From JANSWP01 sp041941305 (GTDB taxonomy: Bacteria; Bacteroidota; Bacteroidia; Chitinophagales; Saprospiraceae): a DNA stretch of 64,000 nt. A program made the translations under genes and the position numbers. This document shows, one piece after another, positions 54,801-61,766 of the stretch; positions within the stretch are counted from its first letter, which is position 1, and each line of letters starts with the position of its first letter. Below the pieces are notes generated by a model. The model saw nothing but the letters and a program-made list of their open reading frames with translations, was not told where the DNA came from and ran no database searches. The stretch lies in NCBI GenBank assembly GCA_041941305.1, contig JBGTQJ010000025.1, positions 62,001 through 126,000 of the forward strand. The letters run 5' to 3'.

Positions 54801-55536
54801 CGTATTGGATGCCTGTCATTCTGGAAAGGCGACCGAGATTTTAGCTGCTGGTCGCGATCTGACCTCTACCCAAGTGCGGGCGATGAGTCAATTGAAAGAT
54901 AGAATGGGGATGTTCATTCTCGCCAGTAGCGAAGCCAATCAAAAGAGTTTTGAAACTGCCGAATTGGGTCAGGGATTGCTCACCTACAGTATTTTATTGG
55001 GCATGAAAGGGGCCGTTTTTGAAGGAACCATGGCAGGAAATGACAAAACCCTCGATGTGATGAGTCTCTTTCAATACGCCGCAAATAATGTCCCTGATTT
55101 TGCCAAGGGAATGGTAAATAAAACGCAACGCCCAATTTTAAGTGTTCCAAAAGCAGGTGGCGCCATTCCAATCGGCATTATAAATGAAAAAGTAAATATT
55201 CCCCTTCCTCCCAAAAAGACCATTATCGTCAATAGTGTTTTTATGGAACAGAAAGAATTTGGTGACCCTATTGATTTGTCTGTTCAAATGGACGAGATGA
55301 TTCAGAAAAACACTTCATCGGGAAAGGGACAGAATAAGATCTTCCTGAATGTCCGAAGTTATCCGGATTCCTACTCAATTAGAGGCATTTATACGATGAA
55401 TGGAGATAACATTAATGTAAAATGGCGCTTGTCCAATGGCACTAAATCAATGGGGCCATTTGATACCCCAGGCAAAAAAAATGACCCGGAAGGGCTGGCG
55501 TTTAAGATTTATCAAAAAGCAGTGGAGATGTGGTGA
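51823..55536 (+). CDS. Secreted WD40-repeat/caspase-like (peptidase C14) fusion
   Basis: This 1237-residue protein has a signal peptide (MKNTDLFFFFFLLPFFVIAQ). Residues about 25-650 are WD40 repeats, with recurring units such as VSPDGEFALSGHSDG and IKLWEAASGK. A linker ending in an acidic stretch (KGDDEETETDDQ) leads to a C14 domain from about residue 848. That domain has His941 in FFSGHGKT and Cys998 in LDACHSGKA. The domain order is opposite to that of the TPR paralogues, where the caspase is N-terminal, and the caspase sequence is only distantly related. The last 150 residues are a separate beta-rich region (IFLNVRSYPDSYSIRG). It presumably works outside the cytoplasm; the substrate is unknown. 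A strong hairpin follows the stop. Confidence 0.92.
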   Translation: MKNTDLFFFFFLLPFFVIAQKPELGIPVGHSDAVQTVALSPDGKYALSGARDKSIKLWEAASGKLVRTWQPYRDVVTSIVVMSVAFAYTPNKQYALAASVGPKEQSILMWDLKDGSLVQSFTDKTDPERIGTPGSFLLSVSPDGKLLMAVMEVEDNRKIEGKGVKIWRIRDGHLIHTFPKQESAVTALCFTENQKFVWFGSEDGKITQWKIKGEIPEQTFSHHNQPVKALQSIADSIMVSASKNKIVTWKPETKEVIAEKQLDDAVLKGNSTALSQDGQWVVYETDHIRRERIDGKLKLVQYQIKLAGINQDSIIEMTGHTRAISAASFSADGKFALTGSHDRTLILWDLEKGKAVQKLGGFSQMLKDVALSPDKKRAAVLPRFSSDFIIWNLEKGTYSTMQGHENEVSALSFSPNGKNLLSGSLDKTLHWWDLGGDSLLHVFPKRSSAVTAVSVSPDGEFALSGHSDGIVNYWNLKKRSHLKSFSGHSGEVQTLSWSPDGKSAFSFSKNGQVLVWNLASQSKKKEIKVRGKNWSPVAFSSDGKSFINIACHDNRLEWWDIENGMSSDTFDLSNYHCATTSDIAFLPGGKRFLLSSGEDILVWKRGQKEPEQILKGHSEWVNSVKVSTDGLFGISGGYDGQMNIWDLTAESDSPLASLVMLNEEDWVIHTPSGLFDASSGGFDKLYFLVDMEIVELEQLKDRYWEPGLLPILLGLKTGSVRDVEKLALLPQYPEILAEIIPEKMMLKIDLKKRTGGIGKVPLFINQKEVEPDINPNRNKHISVDLMPYLDYIPKGEESTIAIHAYNEEGWLKSPPFELKYDPASVVTSKGDDEETETDDQAIFDDPFYTPQLHAIIVGTSEYSGDKIDLKFADEDAKIMAKALEEAGKQLFTPERIHIHLFTSDTAEEEKLSGKSNIQKAFDQVAENAHPKDVLFLFFSGHGKTIAEDFYYLTKDIASLKNLEADSEKRKQYAISSKEMMEWIRKIKANKQILVLDACHSGKATEILAAGRDLTSTQVRAMSQLKDRMGMFILASSEANQKSFETAELGQGLLTYSILLGMKGAVFEGTMAGNDKTLDVMSLFQYAANNVPDFAKGMVNKTQRPILSVPKAGGAIPIGIINEKVNIPLPPKKTIIVNSVFMEQKEFGDPIDLSVQMDEMIQKNTSSGKGQNKIFLNVRSYPDSYSIRGIYTMNGDNINVKWRLSNGTKSMGPFDTPGKKNDPEGLAFKIYQKAVEMW

Positions 55537-55565
55537 GTATCAAAGCTATTGGGGCCTAGACTTTC

Positions 55566-55605
55566 GTAACAAGCCGAGTCTCCTGAAAGAGACTCGGCTT
55601 GTTAC
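55566..55605. terminator. Bidirectional terminator hairpin between convergent genes
   Basis: GTAACAAGCCGAGTCTC (55566-55582) faces its exact complement at 55589-55605 with a 6-base loop. It lies between the convergent genes 51823 and 55618. T runs are weak (TATAAAAAT on one side), but the position fits a shared terminator. Its end GACTCGGCTTGTTAC resembles the ends of the 90-bp elements. Confidence 0.6.
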
Positions 55606-55617
55606 TATAAAAATCTA

Positions 55618-57432
55618 CTATCGATTATAAATCACCCACCTCCTCAATACATGATCAACATCAAACTGAAATATCAATTTCGGACTTCGATAAGTCAAAA
55701 AGTAGCCTTGGCCAAGTCCAATTGGGACGGGAGGATTGGGATATTTTGAAATGACTTTATCTACGTCATCGCCGATTTTGATGCCTCTTTCTGTGGTTTT
55801 TTCATAGTCAGCATCCGTTATATAAAAATTGAAGGTATATCTATCCGTGCCATTGTTGACACTATTGACCATCAGCGCTGATTTGGATTCAGGATACTTT
55901 TTGCTGGCAAAAATCATCCCTTGTCTAAGATATAAAGAAGAAAGTATGTCCTGTCTGCTCATACCCAATTCGACAATTCTTTTGCCTCCAATGGTTTCTT
56001 CGGATTGAGAAGGGGTCGAGTTGCCTTTATTGTTAATGCCAGGAGAGGTGGCACCTTCTAATAGGTTTTTATTGATTTGGGCCAATTGTGCTTTTGGATC
56101 CATTTTTAATGCTTTTTCCAAAAACCGGACAGCATCTGTTGAAGCAGATTTCAAGGCTTCGACTTTTTGATCAATATTTTCGGTATTGTCATCTATTCTC
56201 AACTTTTGAATTTCTTTGATCATGGGTTTGAGTTGGGCGTCCTGTCTCAGTGCTTCAATAAGACCCAATAAAATATAGGCATCTGTAATTGTTTTTTTCC
56301 ACTTCTCGGTGTCCTCTCCCTTAGCCAGTCTAATGGCTCTTTTGGCGGATATTTCTGCCTCGTCAAACTCCAAGTCGGGGAAATCTTCCTGTGTAAGTCC
56401 ATACAAAGCTTGTGCACAACCGAGATTTAACCAGGCAATCGGATAAAAGGCGTCCATTGTTTTGGCTTTTTCAAAATATTCCATTGCCTCTTTCAGTTTC
56501 TGCGCTCGATCTTCGCTGGCGCCCTTATGACCTGGACCTAATCTTGACTCAGCATCTAATTCAATTGGAAAAGCATAGCCCATTTCTGTGGGCTGGAACA
56601 TATCCAGGGCTGTCAAAAAAGCAACTACACCGAGGTTATTATAAATTTCCCGGCTTTGAAAAACACCCTCAACAGCATTGTAATATTCAAAAGCGTCATT
56701 GTATGCCTTCAATGCCACCAACAAATTCCCCATTTCAAAGTACTGGATCAGGGTGTCCAGTTTTTTATGAGAGTTTGTTGCAATTTGTACGCGTTCTTTC
56801 ATGGGCGGATAACTTCCTTCCAATGCTTCATCTGTCAGTCCATAAGCTGCATATTCTTTTTCATAAAGTTTTTCCATGATGCCAAAAGGTTGAAAACCGG
56901 CAGCATAAGCTAAAAATCCGCCCAAATAATCTGCCTGAATTTCGTCGTCCATGTAGTGATCCCTCAACACTGAATCCATCTGGGTTTTTTTGAAATCCCT
57001 TTTGAAATTGTCCTCCCAGGTGTGTTTTTCGTAGCAGTGGGTGAGTTCATGACTCAAGACTGCCGCCAGGGCATTGAGAGAATCTGCTCCGACGCTCACA
57101 CATACATCGTACATTTTTTCTTCAAAAAAAACCAGGCCTACAGCGGGATAGGCGACGGCAATTCTCCCATTATTCGGGATTTGTTTCACAAAATGAAGGG
57201 CGGGTTTGGCAGTCCGGAAATCCCCTTTTGCCATTTTAAGCTTTTTGAAAACCTGATAAATCACATCTGATTTATAGGATTCCACCAAATCTGGATTTGC
57301 AAAGAAATCTTCCTCCAATAAAATCGTTTCACTTGAAGACAAATTTTTGTCCTTTTCTAAAGCAGCATTGAAGGAAATCAAACAGAAGATGGTAATTATA
57401 AGGATGAAAGGAAGGATGGCTTTTGAAATCAT
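55618..57432 (-). CDS. M48-like zinc metallopeptidase with TPR region
   Basis: This 604-residue protein has an N-terminal hydrophobic signal (MISKAILPFILIITIFCLIS). HELTH at residues 128-132 and DDEIQADYLGGF at 162-173 supply the two His and one Glu zinc ligands of an M48-type gluzincin. From about residue 210 TPR-like helices follow (YFEMGNLLVALKAYNDAFEYY), and the last roughly 120 residues form a distinct domain (GMSRQDILSSLYLRQGMIF). It resembles secreted BepA-like proteases in combining M48 and TPR, but the C-terminal domain is not one I recognise. It is convergent with the WD40-caspase and divergent from 57645. A role in processing envelope or array proteins is only inferred from context. 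Confidence 0.85.
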   Translation of the reverse strand: MISKAILPFILIITIFCLISFNAALEKDKNLSSSETILLEEDFFANPDLVESYKSDVIYQVFKKLKMAKGDFRTAKPALHFVKQIPNNGRIAVAYPAVGLVFFEEKMYDVCVSVGADSLNALAAVLSHELTHCYEKHTWEDNFKRDFKKTQMDSVLRDHYMDDEIQADYLGGFLAYAAGFQPFGIMEKLYEKEYAAYGLTDEALEGSYPPMKERVQIATNSHKKLDTLIQYFEMGNLLVALKAYNDAFEYYNAVEGVFQSREIYNNLGVVAFLTALDMFQPTEMGYAFPIELDAESRLGPGHKGASEDRAQKLKEAMEYFEKAKTMDAFYPIAWLNLGCAQALYGLTQEDFPDLEFDEAEISAKRAIRLAKGEDTEKWKKTITDAYILLGLIEALRQDAQLKPMIKEIQKLRIDDNTENIDQKVEALKSASTDAVRFLEKALKMDPKAQLAQINKNLLEGATSPGINNKGNSTPSQSEETIGGKRIVELGMSRQDILSSLYLRQGMIFASKKYPESKSALMVNSVNNGTDRYTFNFYITDADYEKTTERGIKIGDDVDKVISKYPNPPVPIGLGQGYFLTYRSPKLIFQFDVDHVLRRWVIYNR

Positions 57433-57570
57433 AGTTATTTAGGAAGTTTAGATAGCACAATCAAGAATGACGAAAATACAGAAAATCGAGGTGTGAAAAA
57501 AAATACCGGGTAATCTTTTATCATTCCATCAAATACATGTTTTAGAAAAATGACTTAATTTGGATGTTTC

Positions 57571-57624
57571 CTGGGTGCTGGGTACTGGTTTGCTGGTTAC
57601 CAGAAACCAGAAACCAGCACCCAG
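57571..57624. repeat. CTGG-word hairpin repeat
   Basis: CTGGGTGCTGG at 57571 faces CCAGCACCCAG ending at 57624, with iterated ACTGGTTTGCTGG and CCAGAAACCAG words in between. It ends about 20 bp before the true start of 57645. A TTG-initiated upstream extension of that gene (57564) merely reads through this repeat. Confidence 0.6.
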
Positions 57625-57644
57625 AAAACCATAAATGCAACACT

Positions 57645-59747
57645 ATGCAAAAAATTGGATATCTCGTTTCTTTCCTTTTCTTGTTCCAATTCTATTCTTT
57701 TAGTCAAAACTACAAGAAGCCCGTTACCCGTGCAGTTGTCATTGGGATATCTGATTATGGGGATGAAAAGATTCCCGACTTGAATTTTGCGAATCGGGAT
57801 GCAGAGGAGTTTGTCAACTACTTGAAATCTAAATCTGGAGGTGAGTTTTCAGATGAACATATCATGCTCCTTACAAATGAAGACGCCACCTATGCACAAA
57901 TATACAGTGCGCTGGATTGGCTTCTGGAGGAGAGCCAGCCTAAAGACAAGGTTTTGATATACTTTTCTGGTCATGGAGATGTGGAATCTAAAATCATTCG
58001 ACAACAAGGATTTTTGCTTACCCATAATACCCCATCAAATAATTATCGAATTGGCTCTTTGAGAGTGGAAGATGTGAATGCCTATTTGGAAACTTTGGCT
58101 CAGGAAAATGGCGCCAAGGTGGTTCTGATGACTGATGCATGTCGATCCGGTAATCTGGCAGGTGGAACTGTTGGTGTCCAGGCAACGGCAAAGGCATTGG
58201 CTACTCAATTCGAAAATACGGTCAAAATTATGTCTTGCCAGGCAAATGAATTGTCTTTAGAAGGTACTCAGTGGGGAGGCGGGCGAGGTGTTTTCTCTTT
58301 TCACTTGATAGATGGGTTGGTCGGTATGGCAGACAAGAATGAAGACCTTCAGGTCAATTTGATGGAGCTGAGACGGTACCTGGAAGATAAGGTGACAGAG
58401 GAAACATCATTTAGTCAAATGCCTGTGGTTCATGGCGCGATGGGTACGAGTTTGTCATTTGTTGATCCTGATGCTTTGGCCGAACTTAAAGAAAGAAGAA
58501 AAGTGGAGGAAGACCTTTTTGGAGCTGTCGCAGCCAAAGGAAATATGTTTTCAAATACAGATAGCACTTACCACCAACTATATGAAGAATTTACAGCAGC
58601 TATTGAAAACAAATACTTCCTTCCTTCTGATAAAACTATTGAGCAGGAACCCAATAAATCTGCCAGTGAGTTGTATGATATCTTGTCGAAAGAACCATCT
58701 ATGAAAGCTTACCACAGCCTCATGAAACGCAACTTCGCCTCCTCCCTTCAAGATGAGGCTCAATATGCCCTTAATGCCTACCTGAAGGCAGATCCACAAG
58801 AAATGGCGGAAAGATGGGAATCTGATGGACAGGCTTATGAATCCAATGCCAGATGGCTTCAAAAAGCAGTTGAGATATTGGGGACATCTCATAGATTGCA
58901 CAATCAGCTTTTGTCCAAGCAATATTATTATGAAGGCGTCCTTTTGAGGTTGGAGGGAGAAAAAAAGAGAAATAAGGAATTGTATACACAAGCTCTGGAA
59001 ATGGAAAAAAAAGCTTTGAAGTTGGATGACGAAGCGGCTTATGTCTATAATGAATTGGGTTTAATTTATGGGAATTTGAATGATCGGGAAAAGGAAGAAG
59101 ATAATTACAAAAAGGCAATGGAGTATGCCCCAACCTGGGTTCTTCCGTCCAACAACCTGAGCTCTATGTACAATTTCCAAGGCAATTATGAAGAAGCTTT
59201 GAAATACGGGAAAATAGCCTTAAACCTAAAATCAAATCTGGCCAGTCCGTTGTATAACGTGGGAACTGCCTACTATGGTTTAGGAGATTTGGAAAAAGCA
59301 GATTCTATTTACCAATTGTGTATTCAGAAGTATCCCAATCATGCTCGGGCCTACTATGCATTGGGATATATGGCCTACGAAAAGAAGGAATACAAAGAAG
59401 CAGAAAATTATTACATCAAAGCGCTTGAACACAAACCGAATTACCCAGGCTGCTATCTTAATTTTGGCATTTTGTACCTGGTAATGAAGGAATATAAAAA
59501 AGCAGAAGAAAAACACCTGAAATTATTGGAACTTCGCCCACAACACAAATGGGGACATTACAACATGATGTGTATAAAGTCTCTTCAGGGGCAGACAAAG
59601 GAAGCTCTGGAATGGATGGAAAAAACCCTCCAGGTAGGATTTACAGATTATGATTATTTAAAGAATGACAAAGAATTGGGAGCAATAAAAAATCTACCTG
59701 AATTTGGTGCGCTTTTGAAAAAGTATTTTCCGGAGAAAGAAAAATAA
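57645..59747 (+). CDS. Secreted caspase-like (peptidase C14)/TPR protein
   Basis: The ATG at 57645 opens the signal peptide MQKIGYLVSFLFLFQFYSFS. The 700-residue protein is a shorter family member with His110 (YFSGHGD), Cys166 (MTDACRSG) and GTQWGGGRGVFSFHL, followed by LADKNEDLQVN-type acidic residues (MADKNEDLQVNL). The module MKRNFASSLQDEAQYALNAYL is followed by about seven TPRs and the tail LLKKYFPEK. It groups with the main subfamily by its tail but is separated from the array by the WD40-caspase and M48 genes. A terminator-like hairpin follows. Confidence 0.9.
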   Translation: MQKIGYLVSFLFLFQFYSFSQNYKKPVTRAVVIGISDYGDEKIPDLNFANRDAEEFVNYLKSKSGGEFSDEHIMLLTNEDATYAQIYSALDWLLEESQPKDKVLIYFSGHGDVESKIIRQQGFLLTHNTPSNNYRIGSLRVEDVNAYLETLAQENGAKVVLMTDACRSGNLAGGTVGVQATAKALATQFENTVKIMSCQANELSLEGTQWGGGRGVFSFHLIDGLVGMADKNEDLQVNLMELRRYLEDKVTEETSFSQMPVVHGAMGTSLSFVDPDALAELKERRKVEEDLFGAVAAKGNMFSNTDSTYHQLYEEFTAAIENKYFLPSDKTIEQEPNKSASELYDILSKEPSMKAYHSLMKRNFASSLQDEAQYALNAYLKADPQEMAERWESDGQAYESNARWLQKAVEILGTSHRLHNQLLSKQYYYEGVLLRLEGEKKRNKELYTQALEMEKKALKLDDEAAYVYNELGLIYGNLNDREKEEDNYKKAMEYAPTWVLPSNNLSSMYNFQGNYEEALKYGKIALNLKSNLASPLYNVGTAYYGLGDLEKADSIYQLCIQKYPNHARAYYALGYMAYEKKEYKEAENYYIKALEHKPNYPGCYLNFGILYLVMKEYKKAEEKHLKLLELRPQHKWGHYNMMCIKSLQGQTKEALEWMEKTLQVGFTDYDYLKNDKELGAIKNLPEFGALLKKYFPEKEK

Positions 59748-59758
59748 ACAAGACTCTT

Positions 59759-59812
59759 ATTGCGGGTTGCCAGTCCCGAACTATGCACAGCTCTGGACTG
59801 GCAACCCGCAAT
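59759..59812. terminator. Hairpin between convergent genes
   Basis: ATTGCGGGTTGCCAGTCC (59759-59776) faces its exact complement at 59795-59812. It sits 11 bases past the stop of 57645 and about 90 bases before the end of the minus gene 59904. It could end both transcripts, although only ATTTT follows. Confidence 0.5.
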
Positions 59813-59903
59813 ATTTTGCCTATCAGATAAAATAGTCAAAAAGATTATAAATAGAATCTGGGAATATCATGCCAAGATAAATGCATGTTTAGTGTTATCT
59901 TAA

Positions 59904-60902
59904 TCAACGATTAATATCTACCCTCCAATTGACTCGGTTCATATTTGGGCGATTGGTGACCAATACTTTATCCGTATTAGGGGATTGAGTCATCCATCTA
60001 CGAGGCTCATCTTCTGAATTTGAACTAAATTGATACAATTGATTCCCTTCCTGATCGCGTCCTGAAAAATGATAATTCCATCTAGCTCTTTCCAATTCGA
60101 ATGGGCTGCAATCTCTAAAAGATTTCAATTGAACTTCATCATAATAACCTCTGACCAATAGCATATCAGTTCCAGAGACACATATATAAACCCCCGAGCT
60201 TTGGTCAACATGATTGACGTTCCTGAAAGTCCAGCTAATATTCATGGGGTTAGTCTTGTCCTGTTCCTGTGGTTGTAAAGTGAGTTCATTGTTTTCGTCT
60301 GCAGAAATCTCTCTGATAGGATTATCTCCATCCTCTCCGACAGGGCAGTTAATTCTATATGGCGTATTATCCTCCAGGTAAGCAACATCTGGTGCATTTA
60401 TTTCACGAGTAAGTTGGAGCGTCATATTTTGCTCTGTATTATCTGCTTCTGCAAAACCAAATTCTCCTTCTCCTTCCCTTTCTCCTTCAGATGGATTTTC
60501 GAGAGAGAAATAATCTACATTTTTTGAGACCCCACTAATCCGAATTCTGCAAGTTAAATCAGGTTCCATTCTCCATCCACAAGAACAAGCATCGTAGGCA
60601 ACCACCTTTACTGCTTGTAAAAAACCATCATTGTCCATACTAACTCGCTGCCTGCCAAAACCCATTGCAGAAGCAGCAATGTTGACCATGATTTTATTGT
60701 CTGTTACGCCCATAAAAAAATCAGAACAACCATCATCGGAGGCATAACTATTATCTGGACGGGTGTCATTTGTTTCGTCAGAAGTGCTTTTTGTACGGTC
60801 TTGTTGAGATGTGTCCTGTCCATACAAATTGGTAAGAGAAAAAGAAAAGAAAAGCAAGAAGATCCAAATATAGGAATTGGAACTTAATTGATATTGACAC
60901 AT
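59904..60902 (-). CDS. Secreted protein with possible beta-trefoil C-terminus
   Basis: The ATG at 60902 gives a 332-residue protein with a hydrophobic signal (IWIFLLFFSFSLTNLYG); an in-frame ATG at 60959 adds 19 residues without improving it. Cys residues occur in pairs or singly (YDACSCGW, INCPVGEDG). An acidic segment (PSEGEREGEGEFGFAEAD) follows. The C-terminal third (GVYICVSGTDMLLVRG, WNYHFSGRDQEGNQLYQF, LVTNRPNMNRVNW) repeats a pattern also seen in the 26308 product and suggests a beta-trefoil. I do not recognise the N-terminal part. An AraC-type gene and a set of 21-bp direct repeats lie upstream, so it is a good candidate target of that regulator. Confidence 0.7.
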   Translation of the reverse strand: MCQYQLSSNSYIWIFLLFFSFSLTNLYGQDTSQQDRTKSTSDETNDTRPDNSYASDDGCSDFFMGVTDNKIMVNIAASAMGFGRQRVSMDNDGFLQAVKVVAYDACSCGWRMEPDLTCRIRISGVSKNVDYFSLENPSEGEREGEGEFGFAEADNTEQNMTLQLTREINAPDVAYLEDNTPYRINCPVGEDGDNPIREISADENNELTLQPQEQDKTNPMNISWTFRNVNHVDQSSGVYICVSGTDMLLVRGYYDEVQLKSFRDCSPFELERARWNYHFSGRDQEGNQLYQFSSNSEDEPRRWMTQSPNTDKVLVTNRPNMNRVNWRVDINR

Positions 60903-61133
60903 AATATTGGAGTTTTTCGGAAGACCAGTCCACCAAAAACCAGGATGGATTTTGATCAACTGGATTCCATTTTTTAATAGTTGGCTTTTATAATTACTTT
61001 TTACACAATAAGCTTTATTCGCAAAAATTTTGTTTGGGAAGTCGTCAACCGAATAAAGTCTAATGTACTTAGCCCAAATTGAAAAGTTAAAATCAGTTCA
61101 TTAAAATTAATAGAACGATAGTCACGGAAATAC

Positions 61134-61187
61134 CACCATTGTAACGATTCCTTTCACTATTGTAACATTCCTTTTCACTATTGTAAC
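61134..61187. promoter_or_regulatory. Three direct repeats at 21-bp period, candidate AraC-type operator
   Basis: CAC(C/T)ATTGTAAC occurs at 61134-61145, 61155-61166 and 61176-61187, exactly 21 bp apart. Half-sites of AraC-family regulators are commonly arranged as direct repeats with this spacing. The repeats end 10 bp past the AraC-type gene and lie about 230-285 bp upstream of the start of the minus-strand gene 59904. Confidence 0.55.
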
Positions 61188-61196
61188 TTTACCTGA

Positions 61197-61613
61197 TCAG
61201 GAGAGTTTGAAGCTGAAATCTCCCTTAAAAGTGGTGGAATACTGCCGGCAGGTAAAACGATTCCTATAAGCACTAGGCGTCATCCCCAATTCCAAAATAA
61301 AGCACCGTGTAAAGTAAGAGGGGGTATTAAAACCGACCTGATAAGCAATTTCTGAAATAGTCTTATCAGTGCTGTCAAGAAGGTTTTTTGCAGATTCAAT
61401 TCGTCTTAAGCGAATGTATTGTGAAGCTGAATATCCAGTGGCGGATTTTAATTTTCTGTGCAATTGCATTCTACAATATCCGATAGTTTTACATAGTTGC
61501 TCAATGCTGAATTTATCATCTTCCAGATTGGAATCAATCACTGTGTCTACCTGTCTCAAGAATTGAGAGGGTAATGGATGAATGTTTTGGTGAGATGCTT
61601 GATAGAATAACAT
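61197..61613 (-). CDS. AraC-family DNA-binding protein (single HTH domain)
   Basis: The 138-residue protein consists almost only of an AraC/XylS-type DNA-binding domain. The first helix-turn-helix covers about residues 35-56 (FSIEQLCKTIGYCRMQLHR). The second carries the family signature, starting IAYQVGFNTPSYFTRCF at about residue 89 and continuing to MTPSAYR. There is no sensor, receiver or membrane domain. In Bacteroidota such domains often end hybrid two-component or membrane sensors, so this may be a stand-alone regulator or the shortened end of one; the 153-bp upstream gap shows no remnant. The likely target is the minus-strand gene 59904, through the repeats at 61134-61187. Confidence 0.85.
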   Translation of the reverse strand: MLFYQASHQNIHPLPSQFLRQVDTVIDSNLEDDKFSIEQLCKTIGYCRMQLHRKLKSATGYSASQYIRLRRIESAKNLLDSTDKTISEIAYQVGFNTPSYFTRCFILELGMTPSAYRNRFTCRQYSTTFKGDFSFKLS

Positions 61614-61766
61614 AATAGTTTTTATGAAGTAGTTGGTTCAAGTTTGCCGAAGTGTTTAAACTTCGCTTCCTGGGAAAATTGAAGTTTTAGCACTCCGGCA
61701 ATTTTTGAACAATAATTGATTGGTATAAGAGAATATTTTCAAATCATCTGATAACTTTTTTAAAGT

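Noticed and set aside
57564..57644. Upstream extension of the 57645 gene
   Set aside because: The extension starts at TTG, translates a palindromic repeat and would bury the signal peptide; the ATG at 57645 matches the paralogues.
2916..59747. T9SS sorting domains on the caspase-TPR proteins
   Set aside because: The C-termini end in KYFP.K or YN.N directly after TPR helices and lack the beta-rich PNP...G.Y type sorting domain seen in the 61767 gene.
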